DNA of 64,000 nucleotides from Bacteroidota bacterium (GTDB taxonomy: Bacteria > Bacteroidota > JABWAT01), in the NCBI GenBank assembly GCA_013360915.1, contig JABWAT010000002.1:556009-620008 (forward strand), given 5' to 3'. Within the stretch, counting starts at the first letter, position 1; each line of letters begins with the position of its first letter. Below the pieces are notes generated by a model. It made no database searches and was not told the DNA's origin. It saw only the letters and a list, made by a program, of their open reading frames with translations. Made by a program: the position numbers and the translations under genes. Positions 55,501 to 64,000 of the stretch are shown here, piece by piece.

Positions 55501-58500
55501 CAATGGATTTACTCTGAATTCCGGAACATTTGTTGTTGATGGTGTCACAGTAACAATGACCGATGCAACCAACGCGATTGTGTTAAATGGTGGTGTCTTC
55601 CATGTTTCTGAAGATGGAATATTAACCATGCCCGATGATGGCGAAGTGGTGAATCAGGGTGGTACTTTCCGTGTGGTCGGTACCGATGGATTTCCTGCAA
55701 CCGTTAATGGAAATGTTGTGGGTGGCGGAGTGGATGGCTACCAGATTATTAATACCAGCGGTACCATTGAAGCAGCCTACTTCCAGTTTTCTCAGTTAAC
55801 AAATGGGGGTATCAACTTCAACGGTGGTTCGGTTGATGCAACTAACTCGTTCAATAACGGTTCCTTCTCTGACCATCGAGGTGCAACTGCTACCGATGCG
55901 TTTCTGACCATTACTGCCGACCCGGGTGCGGCTGTCAATTCTTCAGAAGTTACCTTTACCAACGCGACTTCTGCCGCCAATTTTAACGTGCGCCGTACCG
56001 ATAATGGTGCCAACGTTTGGACCTTTGTTGATGCAAACGGGGCATTTGCTGGTGAAACATTCGATACTGAAACCGGGTCTGGTCAGGTAAACTGGTCCTT
56101 CCCGGGTGGAGTTACCTGGACTGGTAATGTGGATGTCGATGGTTCTCCTGGTGATGGATCCAGTTGGAATGACAGCAATAACTGGTCTACCAACTCGGTT
56201 CCCGGTGCAACCGACTATGTAATCCTTGATCACTCCACAGTTGTTGGAACTTATTCGGTTTCCATCACGGGCAGCGACGCCACATCAGGCAACATGTCGA
56301 TTTCAAGTCCTTCTAATAATATCACCCTGACTGTTGGTTCCGGACGCACTCTGGATATCAATGGTGATCTTGATTTTGGTACCAACACCACAATCACAAT
56401 GACTGATGCAACTTCTTTGCTGACTGTCAGTGGTTCTTGGGGACAGACAACGGGTGCAACATTCAATGATGGTGGATCAACAGTCACATTTGATGGAAGC
56501 AACTTCAATGATAACATCAGTATTCCTGCTGGTGAAAGTTTCTACAATCTGACCATTAATGCTCCAAGTTCAGTTTATACATTATCATCTGCCATTACGG
56601 TGGCCAATGATCTGACGATCAGCGATGGGTCTCTAGATGTATCCGGTTCTAACTATGCAGTTACTGTTACCGGTGACTGGACTGTTACTGCTGGCACATT
56701 CGTTTCACGCGCTGGAACAGTCACTTTCAATGCTTCATCTGGTACACAGGTGATTACTGGTGGTCAGTTCTATAACCTCACCACTAGCGGGGGAGGCGGA
56801 AGTACCAAACAACTGGCTTCGAACCTTGATGTTAATGGTGCGGTCACCATTGGCGACAATACTTTCCTGGATGGTCAGACTTATGACCTCTACGTTGGAA
56901 GTTCAATCGGAAGCGGAGCCAGTGTATGGATTGATAACACTGCAACCTCTGGTGGCTTCCTTTCTTCCGGTGCGCAACGTGTCATTTTTGATGGGGGGAC
57001 AAAGACCTTTGATACAGGTACAGCTCCGACTACCTTCAACAATATCACTTTCGCATTGAATACAGGTACAACAGCAACGTTTTCTGCAACCAATGCCACA
57101 CAGATAAATGGAAACGTGGTAATCAACTCTGGCCCCATCACAGTCAATCTGGCCAATGCAAGTATCAACTTTGCAGGAACCAATGATCTGACCATCAATG
57201 GTACCAGTAACCTGATCATTTCTGTAACCAATCTTCCTGCCTCACTGGAAACATTTACCCTGTCTTCATCCAGTACGGTGACCTATCAATCAAACTCGAA
57301 TCAGAACATTTTCCCGACTACTTACGGAAATCTGACCATTGACCAGCCGGCTGCGGCTCCTGGTAATGATGTTGATAAGGTTCTGCTCGGGAACACCACT
57401 GTACTCGGCACACTTGACCTTGATAACGATGCAAACACCAAATTGCTGATTCAGGACTACACATTGACCATTTCTGGTGCATTGGCTGTGGCAACACCGA
57501 CCATTGGTGGAACTCAGCAGATCGAATTTGATTTGGCAACTCCGGCTACCTATAGCACCATCGCTTTCGATGGTACTGCTGCCCAGGCCGTTGATGCTCA
57601 ATTACTTTCAGTTGAAAACATCAGTTTCACTGGTGCTTCAACCAAAACACTGGGAACAGGCCTTGGTACGCTTGCAGTTACCAACAATCTGACAGTTTCT
57701 TCGGGTGCCACTTTGACACTTGCTGCAGAGGCAATTTCAGGAACCGGTACCGGATCATTTTCTCTTGGAGCCGGTACAACCATGAACACGGCAGTGTCAG
57801 GAAACTCCTTCCCTCAAGGTTTCGGAACCTATTCGTTGGCTCCAACCTCCACTGTTAACTATAACTCCAATATTGCCAACCAAACCATTGAATCCGGAGT
57901 TACCTATGGAAACCTGACTCTCGATAATGGTCAGACCAATGCTGTTACCAAAACAGCTGAGGGTAACCTGAATATTGATGGGGTATTTACAATGCAAAAC
58001 GATGCAGTTTTCATTGCAGGTACTTTCACTCACAACATTGCTGGTAATTTCGAGTACAACTGGGCAGATGCCAGTGGATTCGTGGCAGGTACCTCGACAC
58101 TGGTTTTTGATGGAGCAGCTCAATCATTCAATTTGTTTGGCGGCAATGCCGGTGCAATTACTCTAAATAACCTGACCGTTTCGAATTCCGGAACTCTCAG
58201 CCTTGGAATCAGCGGTGGAGCAGATGCGTTTACCATTAACGGAGACTTTTCTGTTTCTCCTGGTGGTATTGTTTCATTGGTGAACGCTCGTACCATAACA
58301 TTTAATGGTTTGAACTGGACCAACTCAGGTACATTTACCATTACAGGGAATGCAGCTCTTGTGACATTTGCAAGGGATGTGATCGCAGAAACCCAAACGA
58401 TCAATCCTGGTGTAACCAATACCTTTGGTGATGTCACTTTCATTGGCGAAAGTAACAAAACCATCACCGGTAACGGTTTTGATATCAATGATCAGATTCT

Positions 58501-61500
58501 TCTGGATGATGCAAACGGAAACTTTACACTGGATATGGGTACACTTACTCATACCATCAGTGGTGTTTCTCCTGGTCTTGGTGTACCTCCGATTACCATT
58601 GATCCTGGTGTAACCTGGACTACGTCCTCGGCCAGTTTTATTCTGGACGGAGTTTCGACTTATACGTTGCCTGCTGTGTTTACCACAATCCAGGATCTGA
58701 CAATTTCGGGCGGTGGCACCAAAACTCTTTCTGCTGCATTGAACGTTGATGATGTCACAATCAGTGCTGGTGCATTTGCAACTGGTGGTTTCGGAGTGAC
58801 GGTAACTGGTAACTGGTTAAACAGCGCAACCTTTACTGCCGCAGGTGCAACCGTTGCTTTTGAAAGCAACAACGGAACAGGCAAGTCCATTACAGCCGGT
58901 GCATCCAGTTTTGCAGCGGTTACCTTTAATCAGGTTCAAACCAATACACGTACTTATACGCTTGGTTCTAACCTGACTTTAACTGGTGCACTCACCGTTG
59001 GTCAGAATGCAACCATCGATCTGAATAGCTATACAGCAACGTTAGGAAACGGAACGACCAACAGTCTTGCTTCAGGCGCTGTACTTGAGATTGATGCAGA
59101 TGCCATTCTTCGTTTTAATAACACGGCTTCTAACAGTACCCTGAATATAAACAGCGGAGCAACGTTGCGTGCGGTTGGTACTGGTACCAATGATCGCGCC
59201 AGCATTTCCCGTTCTGCAGGAACCAATCGTACTGCAATTAATATTGCCAATGGTGCCACTATTGCAGCCAGATGGTATAGTTTTGAATACCTTGCAGACG
59301 CTGGTCTTGTTATAAATTCCACATCAACTATTGATGGGACAAATAACCTTTCTGATGGTATCTGGTCGAATATTTCTGCTACCGCAGGAGCCAGATACTT
59401 ACAATTGGATTATGATGGTGGTCCTATTACCATCAACAATATTCAATTTAACTATGCTGGAACTCCTCCGGGTGGAATCTATAACGTTTCACGTGCAGTC
59501 AGCAGTACAAATGCAGTTAACTTTACGGGGACTGTTGATGGAAATCTGGCCGGATTGAACGTTACTTCCAACTCCACCTACGAAAACGATAATTCCAACA
59601 GCATGTCATGGCCTGCTACCACAGCGCTTGTCTGGACAGGTACTACCTCAACCGACTGGTTTACAGCATCGAATTGGAATCTTGGATCCGTACCGGATGC
59701 AACAACCGACGTTACCATTCCGAATGTGACGAACGATCCCGTTATTAACGGTGCGGATGCGGCTGCAAAATCCCTGACCATTTCTGATGGTGTCCTCAGT
59801 ATTGGTGGAGGTTACGACATTACGGTTGAACAAGATGTCATTATTGGCTCCACAGGCGCCGGTACCCTCGATGCTTTCGGGTCATCTGGTACCGTAATCA
59901 GTGTAGGCGGTAACTGGACCAGAGGCGCTACTGGAGTATTTATCCCTGGTGGCGGAACGGTTGATTTTACCGGAACAAGCGGTACAAAAACCATCGATAA
60001 CCGGTCGTCTTCTTTTGACAATATTACCTTCTCTGGTAATTCAACTTTCAACCTTGGAGCCACTGGCGGTACCATTGATATTAATGGTACACTGACTATT
60101 GATGCCACTGCTACCGTAACCATGACGACCAACGGGTATAATCTCACTCATTCTGGTAACCTGGTTAACAACGGTACCTTCAATCCAACTTCTACCGGTG
60201 TAGTCGGAACGGTAACCCTCGATGGCACAGGTGCCCAATCCATTTCAAATGGTAACTACTACAATCTGACTGTGTCTGGAAGTGGTACCAAATCCACTAC
60301 CACATCAACGGTAGTTGCGAACGCGTTGACTGTAAACTCCACGCTTAGTGCTGGTGGCGATTTTGACATCAATGGCGCGGTAACCATCGGTGCTTCAGGA
60401 ACCTTCGCAGATGGTGGATTCAGTCATACGGTAGCCGGGGCCTGGACCAATAACAATGCCTCTTCGGGATATACCGGAACTGGTACCGTCACTCTGGATG
60501 GTGCTGGCGTTAACATCTCCGCATCTGACTTTGCCAATCTGGTGATGGCTGGTACAGGAACGAAGACACTGATAGGAAACCTGGATCTGACCGGTTCTCT
60601 TACCATGAATGCGACTCTGACGGCTGTTAACCTTCAGACATTCACCATTGCTGGTGATGGCGGAGATCCTTTTGTGAGCAATTCACCGATTCTTTATGTG
60701 CGCGGAACCAACAATTTTCCGAGCGGTTTCAGTAATTATACATTCGCTTCCAACGCACAGACCATATATGATGGTAACCTTGACCAAACAGTCCGTGGTG
60801 ATATCAACTATGGTCCCATCCAATTTACTGGTAGTGGCCGTACTAAAACACTTGATAATCCGATCAATGTGACGGGTAATCTAACCATTAACAGTGGTTG
60901 TATTCTTGATGTATCTGCCGGTAACCACTCTATCAGTCTGACTGGTAACTGGACCAATACAACCGGGATTTTTGTAGAACGCTCAGGTGAGGTCATTTTC
61001 AATGGTTCAACCGCTGATCAGGTTATCAATAGCGGAACAACCATATCCTCCGATAACAACTTCTATAAAGTAACGGTTAATAACACGGGGGATTATCAGA
61101 TTTATCCTAACAATACATCTGGTCTGGTGACTTCCAATAATCTTAATGTGGTAGCAGGACGGTTTAACCCCAACGGCTTAACCATTAATGTGGGAGGTAG
61201 CCTTACTGCTTCCGGAACCGGGTCATTTACTTCCTCAAGTACGATTACTCTTAATGGTACTGCAGGTACTTATGACATCTCAATGAACATTGCCAATGTT
61301 CCTGCTTCTCTGATCAATAACCTGACAATTAATGCTTCAGGTGCTACTTATAACGTACTGGATGATATTTCGATTGCAAATAACTTCAATTTGCTTGCTG
61401 GTACGTTTAACGGTAACGGTAACAGCATTACACTTGGTGGTGTTGGCGGCGGAGCAAAAACGGTCAATATTCAGGGGAACTTTACGCTTGGTGCTGGTGG

Positions 61501-64000
61501 TATCCTCTTACTTGGCAATGCAGCCACCCTTTCTGTTGGAAGCGGAGCCACTTTGGATCTGGTTGGAACAGCTGGAAATCCGACAACTGTATCCAGAAAT
61601 GGTGCAGGGAATTACAGCTTCCAGGTCAATAATGGAACCATTGCAGCCAGGTATACCACTTTTGAGTACATGAATGCCAATGGTATTTATGTTACTACAA
61701 GTGCTTCGGTTCATGCAACCAACAATTTCAGCAATTGTACCTTTACCAATGGTACGGCTGGTGGTGTGCTTCTTCGTCTGGAACATTCAACTACAGGTTT
61801 CACTATCTCTGATATTTCGTTCCCAACCAATCCGGGTGGCGGAGCCTTTAACGTTCAGCGTACCATTGCAACCAGTGGCGTGATCGTCTTTGATCCTTCA
61901 ACTGGTGCTTTTACCGGTGAATCGTTTGATAACGATCCTTCCAGTCTGTTGTCATGGCCAACGCCGATTACACTTACCTGGGATGGTTCAACCTCTACCG
62001 ATTGGTACACTGCCACCAACTGGACACCTTCCAGCGGTGGAGAAATCATTCCGGATGCAACAACCGATGTTGTGATTGTCACCGCTACCAATGCCCCGAG
62101 CATTACTGCTTCTGGCGCGCTGGCAAAGAGTCTGACGGTAAACAGCGGAACCTTAACCATTAACACTACTGATGATGGTACTGCAGATGACCTTACAATC
62201 GCTGCCGACCTTGTTATCAACGGTGGTAGCATTGTGGTGAGCGCAAACGATGACATTATTGCCATCGCCGGCGGATTTACAAGAAACACAGGCGGATCTT
62301 TCAATAACGGAAGCTCTACTGTCCGTTTCAATGGGACGAGCGGTACCAAAACGATTAACAATGGTTCTTCTGCTTTTTATAACCTTGAAATCGGTGGAAC
62401 AGCGGCCTACCAGATTGGTGCCAACACCACTATCAGTAATAACCTGTCGATCCTGAGTGGGTCAAGTTTTGATGTGACCGGAACCAATTACAACCTGACA
62501 ATCGGTGGTGATTTTACAAACGCGGGAACATTCAATTCCAGAACAGCTACCATTCTGTTTAATGCAAGCAGTGGTACAAAAACACTGACTTCAGGTGGTG
62601 CCTCCTTAAACAACGTCACCATTACCCTGACTGGCGGTGCCATTCTTCAACTGAGTGGGACCCTTTCGACAAAAGCGAATACCACGATCAATTCTGGTAC
62701 CCTTGATCTGAATGGTCAGACATTTAATCATGGTGATGGAGTTGGTACAGACGCTCTGTCTGTTTCGGGTACTCTTGAGGTAGATGGTCTTGCTTCACTC
62801 AGAATGGGCAATGCTTCAACTCTGACAGTAAACTCGGGTGGTATCATGTCTGTTGTGGGTCCTGATGCAGCGAACATCGCCACAATGACCAGACAAACTG
62901 TAGGAACCTATGCAGTGACCATCAGCAGTGGCGGAACATTCGGTGCCAGATATTATCTGATTGAGCATCTCAATGCCTCAGGTATTGTGTTCAGCGCGGG
63001 ATCCAATCTGAATGGAACAAACTTCTTCCAGGAGGGCTCCTTTGCTAACGGTGCAGCTGGTGGTACGTATGTTAACTTCCAGAATACACTGACAGGTCCT
63101 ACTGCCACCAACGTGGTCTTTGGTAGTGGTCCTACCAATAACATCACCCGTCCCAATGGTCTTACCGGAACGATCACCTTCCAGGATGCTTCTGGCTCAC
63201 TGGCAGGACAGGACTATGAAAGTGATCCGGGTGCACAGATTAACTGGACATCAACCTTCTCAACCTATACATGGGATGGATCTTCCAGCACAGTTTGGGA
63301 AGTTGCTGCTAACTGGGATTCCAATGTGGTCCCTGGTACTGGTGTGAATGTTATTATTCCATCCGGTACACCGAATGCTCCAACCATCAGCGCCACCGCT
63401 GCCACCGTTCGTGATCTGACCATCAATAGTGGAGCAACACTGACCCTTGCTGCCGGACAGACCTTAACCGTAGAGCGTGATGTCACAATCACCGGTACTC
63501 TGACATCAACAGGAAGTGCTTCTACAATAAATGTGGCTGGAAACTGGACCAGAACGGGAACCTTTAATGCAGGGTTGTCAACTATCGTTATGAATCCTTC
63601 TAGCGGTACAAAAACCTTTGCAAACGGTGCCACCTCCATCCGGAATCTGACCATTAACGGGGCAGTAGGAACAACGGTTCTGTTATCCTCTAACATCACC
63701 GTATCTGGTAACCTGACTCTTCAATCCGGTACGTTTGATGTAACGGCTTCAAACTATCAGGTGAGTGTCGGTGGTAACTATACCAACAGTGGCGGAACAC
63801 TGAATGCACGCTCAGGAACCTTTGTATTCAATGGAACAATTGATCAGGATCTGAATGCAGGTGGGTTAACCAGTTCTCAACGGTTCTACAACCTGACTGT
63901 TTCAAAACTTTCTGGTGATCTTGACCTGGTTTCTACTAACATCCGGGTTGTCAATCAGTTGAATCTGACAACCGGTACATCCCACGCGAACGCTCAGGAT
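52553..64000 (+). CDS. Giant beta-strand-repeat exoprotein (3' end outside window, at least 3816 aa)
   Basis: The frame opens at ATG 52553 (AAGG about 9 bases upstream). I translated sections across it and at the window edge and found no stop, giving exactly 3816 visible codons. The signal peptide is about 1-24 (LSILLLTATGWAQ). The rest is a long series of short beta-strand repeats rich in Thr, Gly, Asn, Ser and Val, almost without Cys. A recurring pattern is: VTFxG, FxNLT(I/L), then (S/G)GTKT, then L(D/N)VxG and a (N/D)W-TN-GTF strand. They probably fold as a parallel beta-helix. Four composite modules (55772, 59267, 61643, 62942) interrupt the array. The sorting domain should lie beyond the window. 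An adhesin, sheath or matrix role is likely; no enzyme motif is seen. Confidence 0.85.
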   Translation, partial: MKKGLKFLVGFLSILLLTATGWAQTSGDFRSNSATLNWSNAGGWQRFTAGSWQATAEYPGQSSGTNTVTIQTGHTVTLDVVPANSMLSLVVTGQLDMGANSLTLSDGVSGTGTLTISTGSLTTGNVTSANGDITVSTLTATGAANIYVTDSWTVSAFTAGTSTVHLTGGTGNDISGSPTFYNLTIASSETGGVTLNSPISIANGGSFTHSAAGSTFNPNGNTVTGVGTNTFTMSTGGLTVTNTFAFDTQYIGFESVTVSGGTITYTGTSQNVTGMSYFNLTLNGGTKTATGNVDVNGALNVQAGQTFNLQTNDLNVAASITLNTTGTLSATGGTVTLDGNDVNQNLNAGVYTLNNLTIAPPSITANRTYTISSSLTLTGNFLGSNPAGSPTVSVLIALGNNTITSSNGTGTFGLAEYVRLTTTNADISTFIDTFGALSDGFTTGSFSPSSWIYFQSTSAQTIPVLADGNYGSIYLGDGGNGGNSVKTLDGDVVVNGAIAMSNAGAPNQTTFDVQGFNVTVGGNFTKQANAILTMTAGATLSLAGSSQILTLSGSPTIQNIEFLGATTTNIVAGANFTVAGDFVAVSGTTITMTSNVSLLFTGTNWDVDGLFQPSTGTVNFSGTGTQNIDMPSTGFDIDGYFNNLTISNTTVGGVVLLSDAEVQQDFTLAANAVFDISNRTFYIGDDWVRNTGATINTTNSTVVFDGGAQQDITSGGVAFNNIIFRNAGEKRPAAANAIVANNDISIEGGAILNNANGVSISLAGDWTNFGTFTTGGSTVTFNGTNQELGGLFYSVTLSGSGTKTLNSQLDVDGLLTVNSGVTLDVSASNYTIALNGSIGGNEWGFAAGSGFTPRSGLVTFTGGAKNMVTQGLPLWDLTLNMTAGSDLDVVGVLDINNDLTVQNGDLDLQTNALNVAGDVDVQTSNGGTIIFTGGTGPVTLDATAGSINVNFGTTAFTANLVVGGPGVTYTLLGSLNSTYNAASNGFTLNSGTFVVDGVTVTMTDATNAIVLNGGVFHVSEDGILTMPDDGEVVNQGGTFRVVGTDGFPATVNGNVVGGGVDGYQIINTSGTIEAAYFQFSQLTNGGINFNGGSVDATNSFNNGSFSDHRGATATDAFLTITADPGAAVNSSEVTFTNATSAANFNVRRTDNGANVWTFVDANGAFAGETFDTETGSGQVNWSFPGGVTWTGNVDVDGSPGDGSSWNDSNNWSTNSVPGATDYVILDHSTVVGTYSVSITGSDATSGNMSISSPSNNITLTVGSGRTLDINGDLDFGTNTTITMTDATSLLTVSGSWGQTTGATFNDGGSTVTFDGSNFNDNISIPAGESFYNLTINAPSSVYTLSSAITVANDLTISDGSLDVSGSNYAVTVTGDWTVTAGTFVSRAGTVTFNASSGTQVITGGQFYNLTTSGGGGSTKQLASNLDVNGAVTIGDNTFLDGQTYDLYVGSSIGSGASVWIDNTATSGGFLSSGAQRVIFDGGTKTFDTGTAPTTFNNITFALNTGTTATFSATNATQINGNVVINSGPITVNLANASINFAGTNDLTINGTSNLIISVTNLPASLETFTLSSSSTVTYQSNSNQNIFPTTYGNLTIDQPAAAPGNDVDKVLLGNTTVLGTLDLDNDANTKLLIQDYTLTISGALAVATPTIGGTQQIEFDLATPATYSTIAFDGTAAQAVDAQLLSVENISFTGASTKTLGTGLGTLAVTNNLTVSSGATLTLAAEAISGTGTGSFSLGAGTTMNTAVSGNSFPQGFGTYSLAPTSTVNYNSNIANQTIESGVTYGNLTLDNGQTNAVTKTAEGNLNIDGVFTMQNDAVFIAGTFTHNIAGNFEYNWADASGFVAGTSTLVFDGAAQSFNLFGGNAGAITLNNLTVSNSGTLSLGISGGADAFTINGDFSVSPGGIVSLVNARTITFNGLNWTNSGTFTITGNAALVTFARDVIAETQTINPGVTNTFGDVTFIGESNKTITGNGFDINDQILLDDANGNFTLDMGTLTHTISGVSPGLGVPPITIDPGVTWTTSSASFILDGVSTYTLPAVFTTIQDLTISGGGTKTLSAALNVDDVTISAGAFATGGFGVTVTGNWLNSATFTAAGATVAFESNNGTGKSITAGASSFAAVTFNQVQTNTRTYTLGSNLTLTGALTVGQNATIDLNSYTATLGNGTTNSLASGAVLEIDADAILRFNNTASNSTLNINSGATLRAVGTGTNDRASISRSAGTNRTAINIANGATIAARWYSFEYLADAGLVINSTSTIDGTNNLSDGIWSNISATAGARYLQLDYDGGPITINNIQFNYAGTPPGGIYNVSRAVSSTNAVNFTGTVDGNLAGLNVTSNSTYENDNSNSMSWPATTALVWTGTTSTDWFTASNWNLGSVPDATTDVTIPNVTNDPVINGADAAAKSLTISDGVLSIGGGYDITVEQDVIIGSTGAGTLDAFGSSGTVISVGGNWTRGATGVFIPGGGTVDFTGTSGTKTIDNRSSSFDNITFSGNSTFNLGATGGTIDINGTLTIDATATVTMTTNGYNLTHSGNLVNNGTFNPTSTGVVGTVTLDGTGAQSISNGNYYNLTVSGSGTKSTTTSTVVANALTVNSTLSAGGDFDINGAVTIGASGTFADGGFSHTVAGAWTNNNASSGYTGTGTVTLDGAGVNISASDFANLVMAGTGTKTLIGNLDLTGSLTMNATLTAVNLQTFTIAGDGGDPFVSNSPILYVRGTNNFPSGFSNYTFASNAQTIYDGNLDQTVRGDINYGPIQFTGSGRTKTLDNPINVTGNLTINSGCILDVSAGNHSISLTGNWTNTTGIFVERSGEVIFNGSTADQVINSGTTISSDNNFYKVTVNNTGDYQIYPNNTSGLVTSNNLNVVAGRFNPNGLTINVGGSLTASGTGSFTSSSTITLNGTAGTYDISMNIANVPASLINNLTINASGATYNVLDDISIANNFNLLAGTFNGNGNSITLGGVGGGAKTVNIQGNFTLGAGGILLLGNAATLSVGSGATLDLVGTAGNPTTVSRNGAGNYSFQVNNGTIAARYTTFEYMNANGIYVTTSASVHATNNFSNCTFTNGTAGGVLLRLEHSTTGFTISDISFPTNPGGGAFNVQRTIATSGVIVFDPSTGAFTGESFDNDPSSLLSWPTPITLTWDGSTSTDWYTATNWTPSSGGEIIPDATTDVVIVTATNAPSITASGALAKSLTVNSGTLTINTTDDGTADDLTIAADLVINGGSIVVSANDDIIAIAGGFTRNTGGSFNNGSSTVRFNGTSGTKTINNGSSAFYNLEIGGTAAYQIGANTTISNNLSILSGSSFDVTGTNYNLTIGGDFTNAGTFNSRTATILFNASSGTKTLTSGGASLNNVTITLTGGAILQLSGTLSTKANTTINSGTLDLNGQTFNHGDGVGTDALSVSGTLEVDGLASLRMGNASTLTVNSGGIMSVVGPDAANIATMTRQTVGTYAVTISSGGTFGARYYLIEHLNASGIVFSAGSNLNGTNFFQEGSFANGAAGGTYVNFQNTLTGPTATNVVFGSGPTNNITRPNGLTGTITFQDASGSLAGQDYESDPGAQINWTSTFSTYTWDGSSSTVWEVAANWDSNVVPGTGVNVIIPSGTPNAPTISATAATVRDLTINSGATLTLAAGQTLTVERDVTITGTLTSTGSASTINVAGNWTRTGTFNAGLSTIVMNPSSGTKTFANGATSIRNLTINGAVGTTVLLSSNITVSGNLTLQSGTFDVTASNYQVSVGGNYTNSGGTLNARSGTFVFNGTIDQDLNAGGLTSSQRFYNLTVSKLSGDLDLVSTNIRVVNQLNLTTGTSHANAQD
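55772..56310 (+). repeat. Composite module copy 1 in the giant exoprotein
   Basis: A cap segment beginning (I)EAAYFQFSQLTNGGI, then FxxxxAxFNVRR, GxFAGETFDxE and W, followed by an NW module: VTWTGNVDVDG ... WNDSNNWSTNSVPG. Aligned with copies 2-4 it has the same order, but the NW module carries a longer insertion after WTG. Confidence 0.75.
59267..59790 (+). repeat. Composite module copy 2 in the giant exoprotein
   Basis: The cap begins ARWYSFEYLADAGL and ends NDNSNSMSW; the NW module reads LVWTGTTSTDWFTASNWNLG followed by SVPDATTDVTIP. The cap-to-NW distance is 118 residues. Confidence 0.8.
61643..62150 (+). repeat. Composite module copy 3 in the giant exoprotein
   Basis: The cap begins AARYTTFEYMNANGI and includes FNVQR and GAFTGESFDNDPSSLLSW; the NW module reads LTWDGSTSTDWYTATNW followed by IIPDATTDVVI. 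It is the closest relative of copy 2. Confidence 0.8.
62942..63435 (+). repeat. Composite module copy 4 in the giant exoprotein
   Basis: The cap begins GARYYLIEHLNASGI and includes GSLAGQDYESDPGAQINW; the NW module reads YTWDGSSSTVWEVAANWDSN followed by VVPGTGVNVIIP. It has the shortest spacing from its predecessor. Confidence 0.8.

Noticed and set aside
53656..63699. Many long minus-strand and alternative-frame open frames across the second giant gene
   Set aside because: They are by-products of its Thr/Gly/Asn-rich codons; they lack ribosome sites and domains, and the plus frame has a signal peptide and coherent repeats.
1..64000. CRISPR array, tRNA or rRNA genes, insertion sequences, prophage
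   Set aside because: No regularly spaced direct repeats of CRISPR size, cloverleaf or rRNA segments, transposase or phage genes were recognised; repeats found are all in-frame coding modules.

Overview
The window looks like a chromosomal stretch from a Gram-negative member of the FCB (Fibrobacterota-Chlorobiota-Bacteroidota) superphylum. Three complete secreted proteins (ending at 27927, 27983 and 52392) carry C-terminal type A sorting domains of the type IX secretion system (T9SS), with the YPNPFN signature common in Ignavibacteria-, Kapabacteria- and Calditrichota-like lineages. There is an Oar/TonB-type outer-membrane protein, and several intergenic regions hold promoters resembling the Bacteroidota type (TTTG, about 20 bp, TAnnTTTG). 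I cannot name a genus. I saw no tRNA, rRNA, CRISPR array, insertion sequence or phage gene. No gene-free stretch exceeds 300 bases.

Layout. 0-10 kb: the end of a TPR gene, then an overlapping operon of aroE, a transglutaminase-like protein and pgeF. Tryptophanase faces it convergently; glgX, a lipoprotein/beta-barrel pair and a 23S rRNA m5U methyltransferase follow. 10-16 kb: a compact operon (HPr-kinase-like P-loop protein, HAD-fold protein lacking its catalytic Asp, DeoC with an unusual N-terminal extension, SPOR lipoprotein), then uvrB and an Xre/DUF2975 regulator-membrane pair. 16-27 kb: ppc, an M20 dipeptidase, a 1098-aa TonB-type receptor, arginine decarboxylase speA, and a T9SS cargo with a glycan-binding-like N-terminus. 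28-43 kb: a 1337-aa secreted Calx-beta/OB/nuclease T9SS protein on the minus strand, then an EamA transporter, ftsH, a small unknown gene, a NUDIX hydrolase and lipA. A branched-chain-type 2-oxoacid dehydrogenase operon (E1alpha, E1beta, E2, E3) follows, closed by a bidirectional terminator and a second M20 peptidase.

43-64 kb is the accessory part. A promoter drives a two-gene unit: a 332-aa secreted protein of unknown function, translationally coupled to a 2678-aa repeat-rich T9SS surface protein. A strong terminator and a new candidate promoter follow. Then a single reading frame runs from 52553 off the window edge (at least 3816 codons with no stop seen), encoding a beta-strand-repeat exoprotein with a composite module repeated four times at shrinking intervals.

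Functionally, the core genes cover central and amino-acid metabolism (shikimate, PEP carboxylase, branched-chain oxoacid oxidation with lipoate synthesis, arginine decarboxylation, tryptophan cleavage, peptide hydrolysis), glycogen breakdown, and envelope, proteolysis and DNA-repair housekeeping. The secreted nuclease, glycan-binding-like cargo, outer-membrane receptor and giant adhesin-like proteins suggest a surface-attached or polymer-degrading life style; this last point is inference.
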